Below, one piece after another: positions 7,115-13,631 of a DNA stretch of 14,512 nt. Source of the DNA: an uncultured Variovorax sp. Its GTDB lineage: Bacteria > Pseudomonadota > Gammaproteobacteria > Burkholderiales > Burkholderiaceae. The stretch covers positions 1-14,512 of the forward strand of contig CAMLCW010000095.1 of the NCBI GenBank assembly GCA_946478645.1, written 5' to 3'. Position numbers and translations under genes: made by a program. Within the stretch, counting starts at the first letter, position 1; each line of letters starts with the position of its first letter. Under the pieces are notes generated by a model. It had not been told where the DNA came from. It did no database searches and worked only from the letters and a program-made list of their open reading frames with translations.

Positions 7115-8155
7115 GTCGTCGCCGGATCGCGCCCCGGCGGCCGCGCGCGCCTCGGCGATCCAGCCGTCGAAGAGCGCCTGGTGCACCCGGATCCAGCCAT
7201 CTGTGTGGCGCGCCACGTCCTCGGCCGTGTTGGCGCCCTGGCTCATGCGCAGGTTCTGGGCGTTGATGTCGCCGATCGGCAGCTGCATGATTTCGAACAG
7301 CCGGGCGGCGGCCGGGTTCTTCTCGGCGAATTCGCGGTTGGCGACGATGCGCTCCTCGTTCGCCAGGAAGCCGTAGTCCTTGCCGTTCGGCTGCCGGGTG
7401 TCGGCACTGCCGCCGCGCTGCGCGGACGACGAGGGCACCTGCAGCCACACCACGTCGGCACCCGGGCGCAGCACCGCGCTCACCCAGTACGGCGTCCAGG
7501 TGTAGTAGAGGACGGGCTTGTCCTGCTTGAAGCGGGCGATGGTGTCGGCCATCAGCGCCGCGTAGCTGCCCTGCTTGTGCGTGACCGTGTCGCGCAGCTG
7601 GTAGGCCGTGAGATGCTTCTCGATCGCGAGCTCGCAGCCCCAGCCCGGGTTGCAGCCGGTGAGGTCGGCCTTGCCGTCGCCGTCGGCGTCGAACAGCTTC
7701 GCGATCACCGGGTCCTTGAGCTGGCCGAGGTCGTGGATGCCGTACTGCTCGGCCGTCTTGCGGTCGATCAGGTAGCCCTGGACCGCGCCCTCCGAGTACA
7801 CGCCCTTGCGCCAGAGCTTGGCGTCGCCGCCGCTGTTCTCGTAGAAGTCGGCATGCAGCAGGCTCCAGTGGTGGGCCATGAAGGTGGCATCGCCGTTGGC
7901 GATCGCCAGGTGCTCGGTGGCGGGTTCGAGGTCGCGCATCGGCTCGACGGTGTAGCCGAGCCGCTCGAGCCCGCGCATCACGAGCAGGGTCTGGAAAGCC
8001 TCTTCGGCCAGCGAGCTCTTGAGCGGCTGCACGGCAATGCCGGCGCCGGGCAGGTCGGCGTTGGCCTGTGCGGCCAGGCCGAAAGCCGCGAAGGCCAGGG
8101 CCAGCAGGCCGCGTGCAATGAAGCCGGCGGCGCGCGGCTGGGCGTGGTTCGTCAT
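7112..8155 (-). CDS. proX: Glycine betaine/L-proline ABC transporter, periplasmic substrate-binding protein
   Basis: Captures betaine-type osmolytes in the periplasm and delivers them to ProW. Product of 347 residues. A signal peptide (GLLALAFAAFGLAAQANA) ends near residue 33, followed by ADLPGAGIAVQPLKSSLAEE. The tryptophans expected to form the aromatic cage for the quaternary ammonium group are visible: Trp97 (HHWSLL), Trp172 (NPGWGCE) and Trp220 (YTWTPYW). Their spacings of 75 and 48 equal those of E. coli ProX Trp65/140/188 as I recall them. The family's DADGDGKADLTGCNPGWGCE segment is intact, with Cys168 and Cys174 able to form a disulfide. ATG 8155 is chosen because GGAAG lies 7 nt upstream. 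An alternative ATG at 8176 overlaps the proW stop as ATGA and would add MRNKEER, which would also give classic translational coupling. Confidence 0.94.
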   Translation of the reverse strand: MTNHAQPRAAGFIARGLLALAFAAFGLAAQANADLPGAGIAVQPLKSSLAEEAFQTLLVMRGLERLGYTVEPMRDLEPATEHLAIANGDATFMAHHWSLLHADFYENSGGDAKLWRKGVYSEGAVQGYLIDRKTAEQYGIHDLGQLKDPVIAKLFDADGDGKADLTGCNPGWGCELAIEKHLTAYQLRDTVTHKQGSYAALMADTIARFKQDKPVLYYTWTPYWVSAVLRPGADVVWLQVPSSSAQRGGSADTRQPNGKDYGFLANEERIVANREFAEKNPAAARLFEIMQLPIGDINAQNLRMSQGANTAEDVARHTDGWIRVHQALFDGWIAEARAAAGARSGDD

Positions 8156-8172
8156 GCGTTCTTCCTTGTTCC

Positions 8173-9309
8173 TCATTGCGCCTGCGCCGAGAGTGCCGGC
8201 GCCGGTTCGTCGGCCGGGCGGCCTGGAGCCACGGCGCGCTGCAGCAGGCGCAGCGCGAGGCCCGCGGGCCCCGTGTGCCACCAGCGGCGGCCCGCGGCGC
8301 GGCGCGACTGGCCCATGGCCTGGGTCAGCCGGTCGAGCGAGATGGCCAGCAGCACGATGCCCAGCCCGCCGACGGTCGCCAGGCCCATGTCGAGCCGCCC
8401 GATGCCGCGCAGCACCATCTGGCCCAGCCCGCCCACGGCGATCATCGAGGCGATCACCACCATCGACAGCGACAGCATCAGCGCCTGGTTGATGCCGGCC
8501 ATGATCGACGGCATGGCCAGCGGCAGCTGCACCTTCACGAGCATCTGCCAGGGCGAGGCGCCGTAGGCGCGCGCCGCCTCGATCAGGTCGGGCCGCACCT
8601 GGCGCAGGCCCAGGTTGGTCAGGCGCACCAGCGGCGCGAGCGCGAAGACGATCGTCACGATCACGCCCGGCACGTTGCCGATGCCGAACAGCATGACCAC
8701 CGGCACCAGGTACACGAAGGCGGGCGTGGTCTGCATCGCATCGAGCAGCGGCCGCATCACGCGTTGCGCGCGGTCGCTGCTCGCGAGCAGCACGCCGAGC
8801 GGCAACCCGATGACCATGCAGAACACCAGCGAGGTCAGCACCAGCGACAAGGTCACCATGGCTTCGGGCCAGATGCCGAGCATGGCCACCAAAAGCAGCG
8901 ACACCGCGGTGCCGATGGCGATCGCGCGGCCCGCGAACTGCCAGGCGAGCAGGCCGACGAGCGCGATCATCGCGAGCGGCGGCAGCCCGGTCAGCAGGCC
9001 CTGCACGCCGTCGAGCGTGCTGTCGATCGGCAGCCGCACGGCCTGGAAGAACGGGCGGAAATGCGCGACCACCCAGCCCAGGCCCTGGTTGATCCAGGCT
9101 TCGACGGGCAGCGAGCCGTCCCAGAGCCGGTGCAGCGCGAAGCCGCCGGCGGCAGGGTCGACCGCGCTCGCGGCCTGGGTGGCGGGTGCATCGAGCCAGG
9201 CGCTCGCGGCCGACGCGTCGGGCCCGGCGGAGAGCGCCTCCCACGGATCGGTGTAGGCCGGCGCGGCGGCAGTCTCGGCCGGGGCGGAAGGCAGGGCGTT
9301 CTCGTTCAT
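8173..9309 (-). CDS. proW: Glycine betaine/L-proline ABC transporter, permease
   Basis: Inner-membrane channel subunit of the betaine importer, 378 residues. Residues 1-~60 are a hydrophilic Ala/Pro-rich extension, comparable to the long N-terminal tail of E. coli ProW. From ~105 there are hydrophobic segments ([103 protein letters not shown]). The ATPase-coupling EAA loop is clear at ~244-273 ([24 protein letters not shown]). ATG 9309 is supported by a strong GGAGG about 10 nt upstream. It lies 28 bp after proV, and its stop touches proX. The tail after ~335 is basic then Pro/Ala-rich. Confidence 0.94.
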   Translation of the reverse strand: MNENALPSAPAETAAAPAYTDPWEALSAGPDASAASAWLDAPATQAASAVDPAAGGFALHRLWDGSLPVEAWINQGLGWVVAHFRPFFQAVRLPIDSTLDGVQGLLTGLPPLAMIALVGLLAWQFAGRAIAIGTAVSLLLVAMLGIWPEAMVTLSLVLTSLVFCMVIGLPLGVLLASSDRAQRVMRPLLDAMQTTPAFVYLVPVVMLFGIGNVPGVIVTIVFALAPLVRLTNLGLRQVRPDLIEAARAYGASPWQMLVKVQLPLAMPSIMAGINQALMLSLSMVVIASMIAVGGLGQMVLRGIGRLDMGLATVGGLGIVLLAISLDRLTQAMGQSRRAAGRRWWHTGPAGLALRLLQRAVAPGRPADEPAPALSAQAQ

Positions 9310-9337
9310 CGGTTCGGTTTCCTCCGGAAGTTCGGGA

Positions 9338-10594
9338 TCAGTGCGGTTCGGCGGCCAGGGCCGGCGCGGCGTGGTGGGGTGCGGCGGGTTCGATCGGCGG
9401 CGTGTCGCGGTCGAGGAACCGGAGCAGCGTGGTCTTGCTGATCGCGCCGCAGAAGCGGCCGTCGCCCGCCACCACCGGCAGTGCGCACGGCGCCTGCGCG
9501 AGCTGGCCGATGAGCCCGGCCACGGGTGCCTCGGCATCGATCGTCGGCAGGCCGTCAAGAAAGGCATGCTGCAGGCCCAGCGGACCCGCATGGCCGTCGA
9601 GCGCCGTGCGCAGCGTGTCGGCCGAGACCACGCCGAGGAATCGCCGGCCCGGGTTCACCACATAGGCGAAGTCGCGGTCCTGGTCCTCGAGCAGCTGCAG
9701 CGCCGCGCGCGCACCGCGCTCGGGGTGTTCGCTCACCACGGTGAGCGACTTGCGTGCGATGTCGGCCGCCTTGAAGACCGCCGCGGCGTCCACGCCGCGC
9801 ACGAAGCTGCGCACGTAGTCGTCGGCGGGGCTGCGCAGGATCTCGTCGGGCGTGCCGACCTGGATCACATGGCCGTCCTTCATGATCGCGATGCGGTCGC
9901 CGATGCGCATCGCCTCGTCGAGGTCGTGCGAGATGAAGACGATGGTGCGGCGCTTTTCCTGCTGCAGCCGCAGCAGCTCCGACTGCATCTCGGTGCGGAT
10001 GATCGGGTCGAGCGCCGAGAAGGCCTCGTCCATCAGCAGGATCGACGGATCCGACGCCAGGGCGCGCGCCAGGCCCACGCGCTGCTGCATGCCGCCCGAG
10101 AGCTCGTCGGGGTAGCTGTCGCCCCAGCCCGCGAGGCCCACCTGGGCGAGCGCCTGGTCGGCCTGCGCGAGGCGCTCCTTCTTGCCGGTGCCCGAAAGCT
10201 CGAGGCCGAACGCGGTGTTCTCGCGCACCGTCATGTGCGGCATCAGCGCGAACGACTGGAACACCATGCTGATGTCCTTGCGGCGCAATGCGCGCAGCCT
10301 GGCGTCGGAGTGCTCGTTGATGTCGGCGCCGTCGATCACGATGCGTCCCGCGGTCGGCTCGATCAGCCGGTTCAAGAGCCGCACCAGCGTCGACTTGCCC
10401 GAGCCCGACAGGCCCATGATGACGAAGATCTCGCCGGCCTGGATCTCGAAGGTGGCGTCGAACACACCGATCGACTGGCCCGTGCGGGCGAGAATCTCCT
10501 TCTTCGTCAGGCCCTGGCGGATCCCTTCGAGCGCGTCGTCGGGTGCGTCCCCGAAAACCTTGAAGACATGATCGATGAGAATTCCCTTGGCCAT
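9338..10594 (-). CDS. proV: Glycine betaine/L-proline ABC transporter, ATP-binding subunit with CBS pair
   Basis: Cytoplasmic ATPase that powers betaine import, 418 residues. Seen in order: an N-terminal ProV-type segment ([28 protein letters not shown] would span residues 7-34), Walker [10 protein letters not shown] (61-69), Q-loop Gln113 (VFQSFALMP), ABC signature LSGGMQQR (165-172), Walker B ILLMDE (185-190), D-loop SALD, and switch His223. Residues ~280-395 form a tandem CBS-like region ([17 protein letters not shown] and [17 protein letters not shown]), the part that in OpuA/ProV-type systems senses ionic strength or nucleotides. ATG 10594 has AAGGAG about 9 nt upstream. It is first in the operon, downstream of a strong promoter and a long leader. 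Confidence 0.95.
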   Translation of the reverse strand: MAKGILIDHVFKVFGDAPDDALEGIRQGLTKKEILARTGQSIGVFDATFEIQAGEIFVIMGLSGSGKSTLVRLLNRLIEPTAGRIVIDGADINEHSDARLRALRRKDISMVFQSFALMPHMTVRENTAFGLELSGTGKKERLAQADQALAQVGLAGWGDSYPDELSGGMQQRVGLARALASDPSILLMDEAFSALDPIIRTEMQSELLRLQQEKRRTIVFISHDLDEAMRIGDRIAIMKDGHVIQVGTPDEILRSPADDYVRSFVRGVDAAAVFKAADIARKSLTVVSEHPERGARAALQLLEDQDRDFAYVVNPGRRFLGVVSADTLRTALDGHAGPLGLQHAFLDGLPTIDAEAPVAGLIGQLAQAPCALPVVAGDGRFCGAISKTTLLRFLDRDTPPIEPAAPHHAAPALAAEPH

Positions 10595-10831
10595 ACGCCG
10601 GAGCTCCTTGTGCGAAGGTTGGACACAGCGCCGCCCGCGGGCGGCAGCGCCACGCCGTTCAGCCGGGCAGGGGAGGCAAGCGAGTGGCAGCGCGAAAAGC
10701 GCGCCATGGACCGGCGGACGGATGACGTGGCATCGGGACCGGAGCGAAGCGCCGGCCGCCTCGACGGGCGGGCCCGGCGAGAGATCCATGCACCGCGACG
10801 GGAGTCGAGCTCCGCGAGTAGTGCAGGGGCA

Positions 10832-10850
10832 ACCAACATGACTTGTTGGT
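10832..10850. promoter_or_regulatory. 19-bp inverted repeat, candidate repressor operator for proVWX
   Basis: Perfect 7-bp arms ACCAACA (10832-10838) and TGTTGGT (10844-10850) around a 5-bp centre TGACT. It lies at about +9 to +28 relative to the predicted proV transcription start, a position where a bound dimer would block initiation or early elongation. Partly overlapping it is TTGGTCGACTAA (10846-10857), an imperfect second palindrome around GTCGAC. The size and symmetry suit a TetR- or GntR-type dimer, but no regulator gene is adjacent and none can be named. Confidence 0.5.
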
Positions 10851-10873
10851 CGACTAAAGCCAAAGATTATAAC
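10846..10873 (+). promoter_or_regulatory. Possible overlapping plus-strand promoter toward fumC
   Basis: On the plus strand TTGGTC (10846-10851), a 16-bp spacer and TATAAC (10868-10873) form a moderate promoter that shares its -10 bases with the proV promoter and whose -35 falls within the inverted repeat. It would give fumC a leader of roughly 150 nt. No better fumC promoter was seen closer to the gene. Confidence 0.3.
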
Positions 10874-10895
10874 TTTTGCGTATGACAGACGTCAA
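10866..10895 (-). promoter_or_regulatory. Sigma70-type promoter of proVWX
   Basis: Read on the minus strand: -35 TTGACG (10895-10890), an 18-bp spacer, and a perfect -10 TATAAT (10871-10866). The start of transcription is expected near 10859, giving a ~265-nt leader before the proV ATG. It is the closest match to consensus noticed in the window and lies in its most AT-rich stretch. Confidence 0.72.
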
Positions 10896-11028
10896 CCCGC
10901 GGCGCGTATCGTGAAGCAAGTCACGGCGCGGATAAGCCCATGCGAATGCGAGCTATTCTTATTGGTCGATACTGGGCACGCGCGCCCGCGAGCGACGCCA
11001 TCCTCTTCACGACTGCGGAGCTTCCTTC

Positions 11029-12426
11029 ATGACCCAAACCCCCAAGACCCGTGCCGAGCGCGACACCTTCGGCCCGATCGACGTGCCGGCCGACAAGCTG
11101 TGGGGCGCGCAGACGCAGCGCTCGCTGCAGAACTTCGACATCTCGGGCGAGCGCCAGCCGCGCGAGATCATCAAGGCGCTGGCGCAGGTGAAGCGCGCCT
11201 CGGCGGTGGTCAACCATGCGCTCGGCCTGCAGGACGAGAAGAAGACCGGCGCCATCGTGGCCGCGGCCGACGAAGTCATCGCCGGCCGGCACGAGGGCGA
11301 GTTCCCGCTCGTGGTGTGGCAGACCGGCTCGGGCACGCAGACCAACATGAACGTCAACGAGGTGCTGGCCAACCGCGCGAGCGAACTGCTCGGCGGCGAG
11401 CGTGGGGAAGGGCGCCTGGTGCATCCGAACGACGACGTCAACCGCAGCCAGTCGAGCAATGACGTGTTTCCCACTGCGATGCACGTGGCGGCGGTCGAGG
11501 CGATCACGCACCGGCTGCTCCCGGCGATCGCGAAGCTGCGTGGCACGCTCGAGCAGAAGGCGAAGGATTTCGCCGACATCGTGAAGATTGGCCGCACCCA
11601 CCTGCAGGATGCGACGCCGCTCACGCTGGGCCAGGAGTTCTCGGGCTACGTGGCGCAGCTCACACACGGCGAGGCGCATGTGCGCGCCGCGCTGCCGCAC
11701 CTGTGCGAACTGGCGCTCGGTGGCACGGCCGTGGGCACCGGCCTCAATGCGCCCAAGGGCTACGCCGAGCAGGTGGCGGCCGAGTTGGCCAAGCTCACCG
11801 GGCTGCCTTTCGTCACCGCGCCGAACAAGTTCGAGGCCATGGCCAGCATCGACGCGCTGGTGCACGCCCACGGCGCGCTCAAGACGCTGGCCGCGAGCAT
11901 GACCAAGATTGCCAACGACGTGCGCTGGCTCGCGAGCGGCCCGCGCAGCGGCATCGGCGAACTGAGCATTCCCGAGAACGAGCCCGGCTCGTCGATCATG
12001 CCCGGCAAGGTCAACCCGACCCAGAGCGAGGCCGTCACGATGCTTGCCGCCCAGGTGTTCGGCAATGACGTCGCGATCAACATCGGCGGCGCCTCCGGCA
12101 ACTTCGAACTCAACGTGTTCCGGCCGATGGTCGCGCACAACTTCCTGCAGAGCGTCCGGTTGCTGGCCGACGGGATGGTGAGCTTCAACGACCACTGCGC
12201 GGCGGGCATCGAGCCCAACCGCGAGCGCATCACCGAGCTCGTGCAGCGTTCGCTGATGCTCGTGACCGCGCTCAACACCCACATCGGCTACGACAAGGCC
12301 GCCTTCATCGCGAAGAAGGCGCACAAGGAAGGCAGCAGCCTGCGCGAGGCGGCCATCGCTTCGGGCCACCTCACGGCCGAGCAGTTCGACGAATGGGTGG
12401 TGCCGGAGAACATGACGGGGCGGTGA
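11029..12426 (+). CDS. fumC: Fumarate hydratase, class II (iron-independent)
   Basis: Interconverts fumarate and malate in the TCA cycle as a homotetramer of the aspartase/fumarase superfamily, without an Fe-S cluster. At 465 residues it matches FumC (~460-467). Visible landmarks: [15 protein letters not shown] (residues 22-36), [16 protein letters not shown] (97-112), [20 protein letters not shown] (132-151), [16 protein letters not shown] with the catalytic-region His191, and the family signature [11 protein letters not shown] (320-330) with Ser321. ATG 11029 is preceded by GGAG about 9 nt upstream. It is unrelated in sequence to the class I enzyme at 5513-7066. Class II enzymes tolerate oxygen and iron shortage, so the pair may be expressed under different conditions, but that is inference. 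Confidence 0.97.
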   Translation: MTQTPKTRAERDTFGPIDVPADKLWGAQTQRSLQNFDISGERQPREIIKALAQVKRASAVVNHALGLQDEKKTGAIVAAADEVIAGRHEGEFPLVVWQTGSGTQTNMNVNEVLANRASELLGGERGEGRLVHPNDDVNRSQSSNDVFPTAMHVAAVEAITHRLLPAIAKLRGTLEQKAKDFADIVKIGRTHLQDATPLTLGQEFSGYVAQLTHGEAHVRAALPHLCELALGGTAVGTGLNAPKGYAEQVAAELAKLTGLPFVTAPNKFEAMASIDALVHAHGALKTLAASMTKIANDVRWLASGPRSGIGELSIPENEPGSSIMPGKVNPTQSEAVTMLAAQVFGNDVAINIGGASGNFELNVFRPMVAHNFLQSVRLLADGMVSFNDHCAAGIEPNRERITELVQRSLMLVTALNTHIGYDKAAFIAKKAHKEGSSLREAAIASGHLTAEQFDEWVVPENMTGR

Positions 12427-12438
12427 AGCGGCCGCCGA

Positions 12439-12567
12439 ACAGCCGAACGCAGAAGGAGGACAAAAGTTACGCAGAAGTCGCAGAAGAATCGAAAGACAAT
12501 TTTTCGGTTTCTCTTCTGCGACTTCTGCGACTTCTGCGAAACCTTCGCGACCTCTGCGTTCGGCTGT
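12439..12567. repeat. Nested inverted-repeat element (~129 bp) with 9-bp tandem repeats
   Basis: Outer arms of 15 bp, ACAGCCGAACGCAGA (12439-12453) and TCTGCGTTCGGCTGT (12553-12567), are exact reverse complements. Inside, 18-bp arms CGCAGAAGTCGCAGAAGA (12470-12487) and TCTTCTGCGACTTCTGCG (12512-12529) are also exact, with a loop containing a near-paired AATCGAAA/TTTCGGTT. The right inner arm runs into three exact tandem copies of CTTCTGCGA (12513-12539). The whole piece fills the space between the convergent fumC and NAD(P)-binding genes. It could fold into a long hairpin in either transcript and may act as a bidirectional terminator. It resembles a dispersed palindromic element; I believe similar AGAAG-rich repeats are frequent between genes in Comamonadaceae, but this is memory, not a search. 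Confidence 0.8.
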
Positions 12568-12595
12568 CCGATTCCGACCCGATCCCGCTCGATCT

Positions 12596-13213
12596 TCAAT
12601 ACCCGACCGTGTACCGCTGGCGCGAGTGCGCCGGCCGCTCGAGCTCGTCGATGAACGCGATCGCGTAGTCCTCGAAGCTGATCCAGCTGCGGCCTTCGGC
12701 GCTCACGAGCAGGTCGTCCTTGCCGAGGCGGAACTTGCCCGTGCGCTCGCCGTCGACGAACTCGGCCGAAGGCGACAGGAAGGTCCAGTCGAGTTCCTTC
12801 TCGCTGCGCAGCGCCTCCAGGAACACGCCGCCGGCCGAGGCCTCGGCGCGGTAGGCGTCGGGGAAGTCCGGCGTGTCGATCACCTTCAGGCCCGGGGCCG
12901 CGAACAGGCTGCCGGCACCACCGACGACGAGCAGCCGCTTCACGCCCGCACGCTTGACCGGCTGGATGATCGCGGCCGGCGGGACGGTGGCGAAATGGGC
13001 TGCGCTGAACACGGCGTCGTGGCCGGCCACGGCTTTCTCGAGTGCCGCGCCATCGAGCACGTCGAGGTCGATCGCCTCGACGTTTGCGCGGCCCGCGAGC
13101 TTGGCAGTGGCGTGGCGGGCGATGGCGGTCACGGTATGGCCGCGGCGCAAGGCCTCTTCGAGAAGGCGGCCGCCGGCGCGGCCGGTGGCGCCGATGATGG
13201 CGATGTGGCTCAT
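12596..13213 (-). CDS. NAD(P)-binding Rossmann-fold protein (NmrA/YwnB-like)
   Basis: Product of 205 residues. It opens with a dinucleotide-binding motif, MSHIAIIGATGRAGGRLLEE (GxxGxxG at residues 8-14), then a basic residue run after strand 2 (IARHATAKLAGR), and DLDVLDG and DAVFSAA, matching the short atypical SDR proteins with an NAD(P)H-binding domain (COG2910/YwnB type). There is no YxxxK catalytic pair of classical SDRs in the expected place, so it may be a reductase of unknown substrate or a redox sensor. ATG 13213 is supported by AGGAG 7 nt upstream; an in-frame ATG at 13243 is less likely. It is divergent from the LysR-type gene with 101 bp between starts, the usual layout of a LysR regulator and its target. 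Confidence 0.88.
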   Translation of the reverse strand: MSHIAIIGATGRAGGRLLEEALRRGHTVTAIARHATAKLAGRANVEAIDLDVLDGAALEKAVAGHDAVFSAAHFATVPPAAIIQPVKRAGVKRLLVVGGAGSLFAAPGLKVIDTPDFPDAYRAEASAGGVFLEALRSEKELDWTFLSPSAEFVDGERTGKFRLGKDDLLVSAEGRSWISFEDYAIAFIDELERPAHSRQRYTVGY

Positions 13214-13254
13214 GGATGACTCCTGGATGTGGATGGGATGCATCGCATCTTAGG

Positions 13255-13273
13255 TTTCTGGTTTCGAAAGAAA
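13255..13273. promoter_or_regulatory. Candidate LysR-type binding site
   Basis: TTTC (13255-13258), 11 bp, then GAAA (13270-13273) fits the T-N11-A box with dyad symmetry recognised by LysR-type regulators. It lies in the 101-bp gap between the divergent NAD(P)-binding gene and the LysR remnant, about 42 bp from the former's start codon and 42 bp from the latter's, where such a site is expected. No strong -35/-10 pair was found for either gene; TAAAAT (13302-13307) is a weak -10 candidate for the LysR gene. Confidence 0.45.
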
Positions 13274-13314
13274 TACGCCCAAATTCGCGCTTGTTTGTTC
13301 CTAAAATTGTGCGA

Positions 13315-13605
13315 ATGGATCGATTGAGCGCGATGCGCGTGTTCGTGGCGGTGGTGGATTCGGGCAGCCTTTCGGCCGCGGCCGACAAGCTCGGCTTCTC
13401 GCGCCCGGTGGTCACGCGCTATGTGGCCGAGCTCGAGCAATGGACCGGGGCGCGGCTGCTGCACCGGACCACGCGCCGCCTGAGCCTGACCGCGGCCGGC
13501 GAGGAGCTGCTGCCGCGCTGCCGTCAGATGCTCGAACTCGCGGGCGAAAAACTGATGCGTGCGCGACCGCTTGGAGGCCGCAGGCTGGGGTTGCAGGGGT
13601 GGTGA
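13315..13605 (+). pseudogene. LysR-type transcriptional regulator, truncated after the DNA-binding domain
   Basis: Starts MDRLSAMRVFVAVVDSGSLS and has the complete winged helix-turn-helix of the LysR family (AAADKLGFSRPVVTRYVAELE, then GARLLHRTTRRLSLTAAGE, roughly residues 20-65), followed by the start of the linker helix (LLPRCRQMLELAG, to ~78). From about residue 79 the sequence turns into KLMRARPLGGRRLGLQGW and stops at 13605, 96 residues in all against ~300 for the family. The whole effector-binding domain is absent. Its divergent partner suggests it once regulated the NAD(P)-binding gene. The break probably lies between ~13545 and 13594, because the next gene downstream appears to come from a different lineage. 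A DNA-binding fragment might still be made, but loss of function is more likely. Confidence 0.85.
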
Positions 13606-13625
13606 GCCTCGCCCGGGCACCCCTG
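13594..13625 (-). terminator. Hairpin just downstream of the ALAS stop, terminator-like without U tract
   Basis: Exact 8-bp arms CAGGGGTG (13594-13601) and CACCCCTG (13618-13625) enclose a 16-nt loop and begin 6 bp beyond the ALAS stop codon on the minus strand. No run of U follows, so intrinsic termination is uncertain. Its position relative to the ALAS stop suggests it belongs to the ALAS-side segment, although it overlaps the last codons of the broken LysR frame. Confidence 0.35.
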
Positions 13626-13631
13626 TGGCCG

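Larger units (their letters stand above)
10595..11028. other. 434-bp divergent intergenic region between proV and fumC
   Basis: No convincing coding sequence. From proV outward it holds a GC-rich ~265-nt transcribed leader that includes a perfect 16-bp palindrome (10630-10645, GCCGCCCGCGGGCGGC, about 35-50 nt before the proV start), then a 19-bp inverted repeat, then an AT-richer promoter zone near 10840-10900. The remaining ~130 bp to fumC contain only weak promoter-like hexamers. I could not match the leader to any riboswitch class I know. Confidence 0.7.

Noticed and set aside
5588..8566. Plus-strand open frame of 992 codons antisense to fumarase, proX and part of proW
   Set aside because: Composition is low-complexity (His/Asp/Val/Arg/Ala) and it runs across three well-supported minus-strand genes; it arises from third-position GC bias.
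10595..10830. Known riboswitch in the proV leader
   Set aside because: No recognisable core of a class I know could be picked out, and no ligand-linked context; only simple palindromes are visible.
12427..12440. Conventional rho-independent terminator directly after fumC
   Set aside because: No GC hairpin followed by a U run lies there; only the nested repeat further on could serve.
12470..12539. Repeats resembling a short CRISPR array
   Set aside because: The CTTCTGCGA units are contiguous 9-mers without unique spacers and belong to an inverted repeat; no cas genes are nearby.
12393..12668. Small plus-strand open frame of 91 codons over the nested repeat
   Set aside because: Its sequence is the translation of the repeat (LLRLLRLL) joined to antisense of the NAD(P)-binding gene; no ribosome binding site or homology is evident.
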